From contig JAJBTD010000052.1 in the NCBI GenBank assembly GCA_020861055.1, positions 1 through 6,895 of the forward strand: DNA of 6,895 bases. The letters are read 5' to 3'. The notes below the pieces were generated by a model. That model was not told where the DNA came from, made no database searches, and saw nothing but the letters and a program-made list of their open reading frames with translations. This stretch comes from Clostridiales bacterium (GTDB lineage Bacteria; Bacillota; Clostridia; Oscillospirales; Oscillospiraceae). Shown in pieces: positions 6,810 through 6,895 of the stretch (positions are counted from its first letter, which is position 1; the number at the start of each line of letters is the position of its first letter). Made by a program: the position numbers and the translations under genes.

Positions 6810-6836
6810 CAGCCAGGCTTCCTTGCGTGCCGGCTG
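6810..6836 (+). other. Short second hairpin downstream of the operon
   Basis: CAGCC (6810-6814) and GGC (6816-6818) pair with GCCGGCTG (6829-6836), giving eight pairs with one bulged A and a ten-base loop. It has no T run after it. It may be part of a composite termination region or chance pairing in GC-rich sequence. No coding sequence or RNA family is recognised between here and the window end. Confidence 0.25.
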
Positions 6837-6895
6837 GGCCGGATAAGCTTACTGCTGCATTGATAAACTGGAATTTTCGATACCAAATACAAACC

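Noticed and set aside
6860..6888. TTGATA at 6860-6865 as a -35 box for a gene beyond the window
   Set aside because: No acceptable -10 sequence lies 16-18 bases downstream; the candidates read ACCAAA, CCAAAT and CAAATA.

Overview
This window is almost entirely one plus-strand operon for molybdenum hydroxylase enzymes of the xanthine dehydrogenase family. The organism is most likely an anaerobic, GC-rich Firmicute, perhaps a gut Oscillospiraceae-type bacterium. That placement is an inference from three things: strong GGAGG ribosome binding sites, an AT-rich extended -10 promoter in front of GC-rich genes, and the close fit of the last gene to the selenium-dependent xanthine dehydrogenase group of clostridia. 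No ribosomal or taxonomic marker is present.

Layout: an extended -10 promoter lies at the left edge (13-21). It is followed by a MocA-type molybdenum cofactor cytidylyltransferase (52-693) and a three-subunit molybdenum hydroxylase: molybdopterin subunit (714-2837), 2Fe-2S subunit (2839-3312) and FAD subunit (3306-4127). After a 44-base gap comes a second, single-chain hydroxylase (4172-6745) in which the 2Fe-2S and molybdopterin parts are fused. A long hairpin follows the last stop codon (6757-6797), then a weaker hairpin (6810-6836). I recognise nothing in the last 60 bases. No gene-free stretch exceeds 150 bases, and every minus-strand open frame looks like a codon-bias shadow.

How the genes fit together: MocA would convert molybdopterin into the cytosine dinucleotide form used by many bacterial enzymes of this family. 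Two separate hydroxylases could then use that cofactor. Both keep the Glu/Arg/Glu active-site set known from xanthine dehydrogenases, so purines are the best substrate guess for both. Only one FAD subunit is encoded, and the fused enzyme has none. The fused enzyme may therefore borrow the XdhB-like subunit or pass electrons to an acceptor encoded elsewhere.

The families are well known. The points most worth a second look are the pairing of two architecturally different purine-type hydroxylases with one FAD subunit, the extra cysteines beside active-site motifs in the fused enzyme, and the RNA hairpins at the 44-base junction and after the operon.
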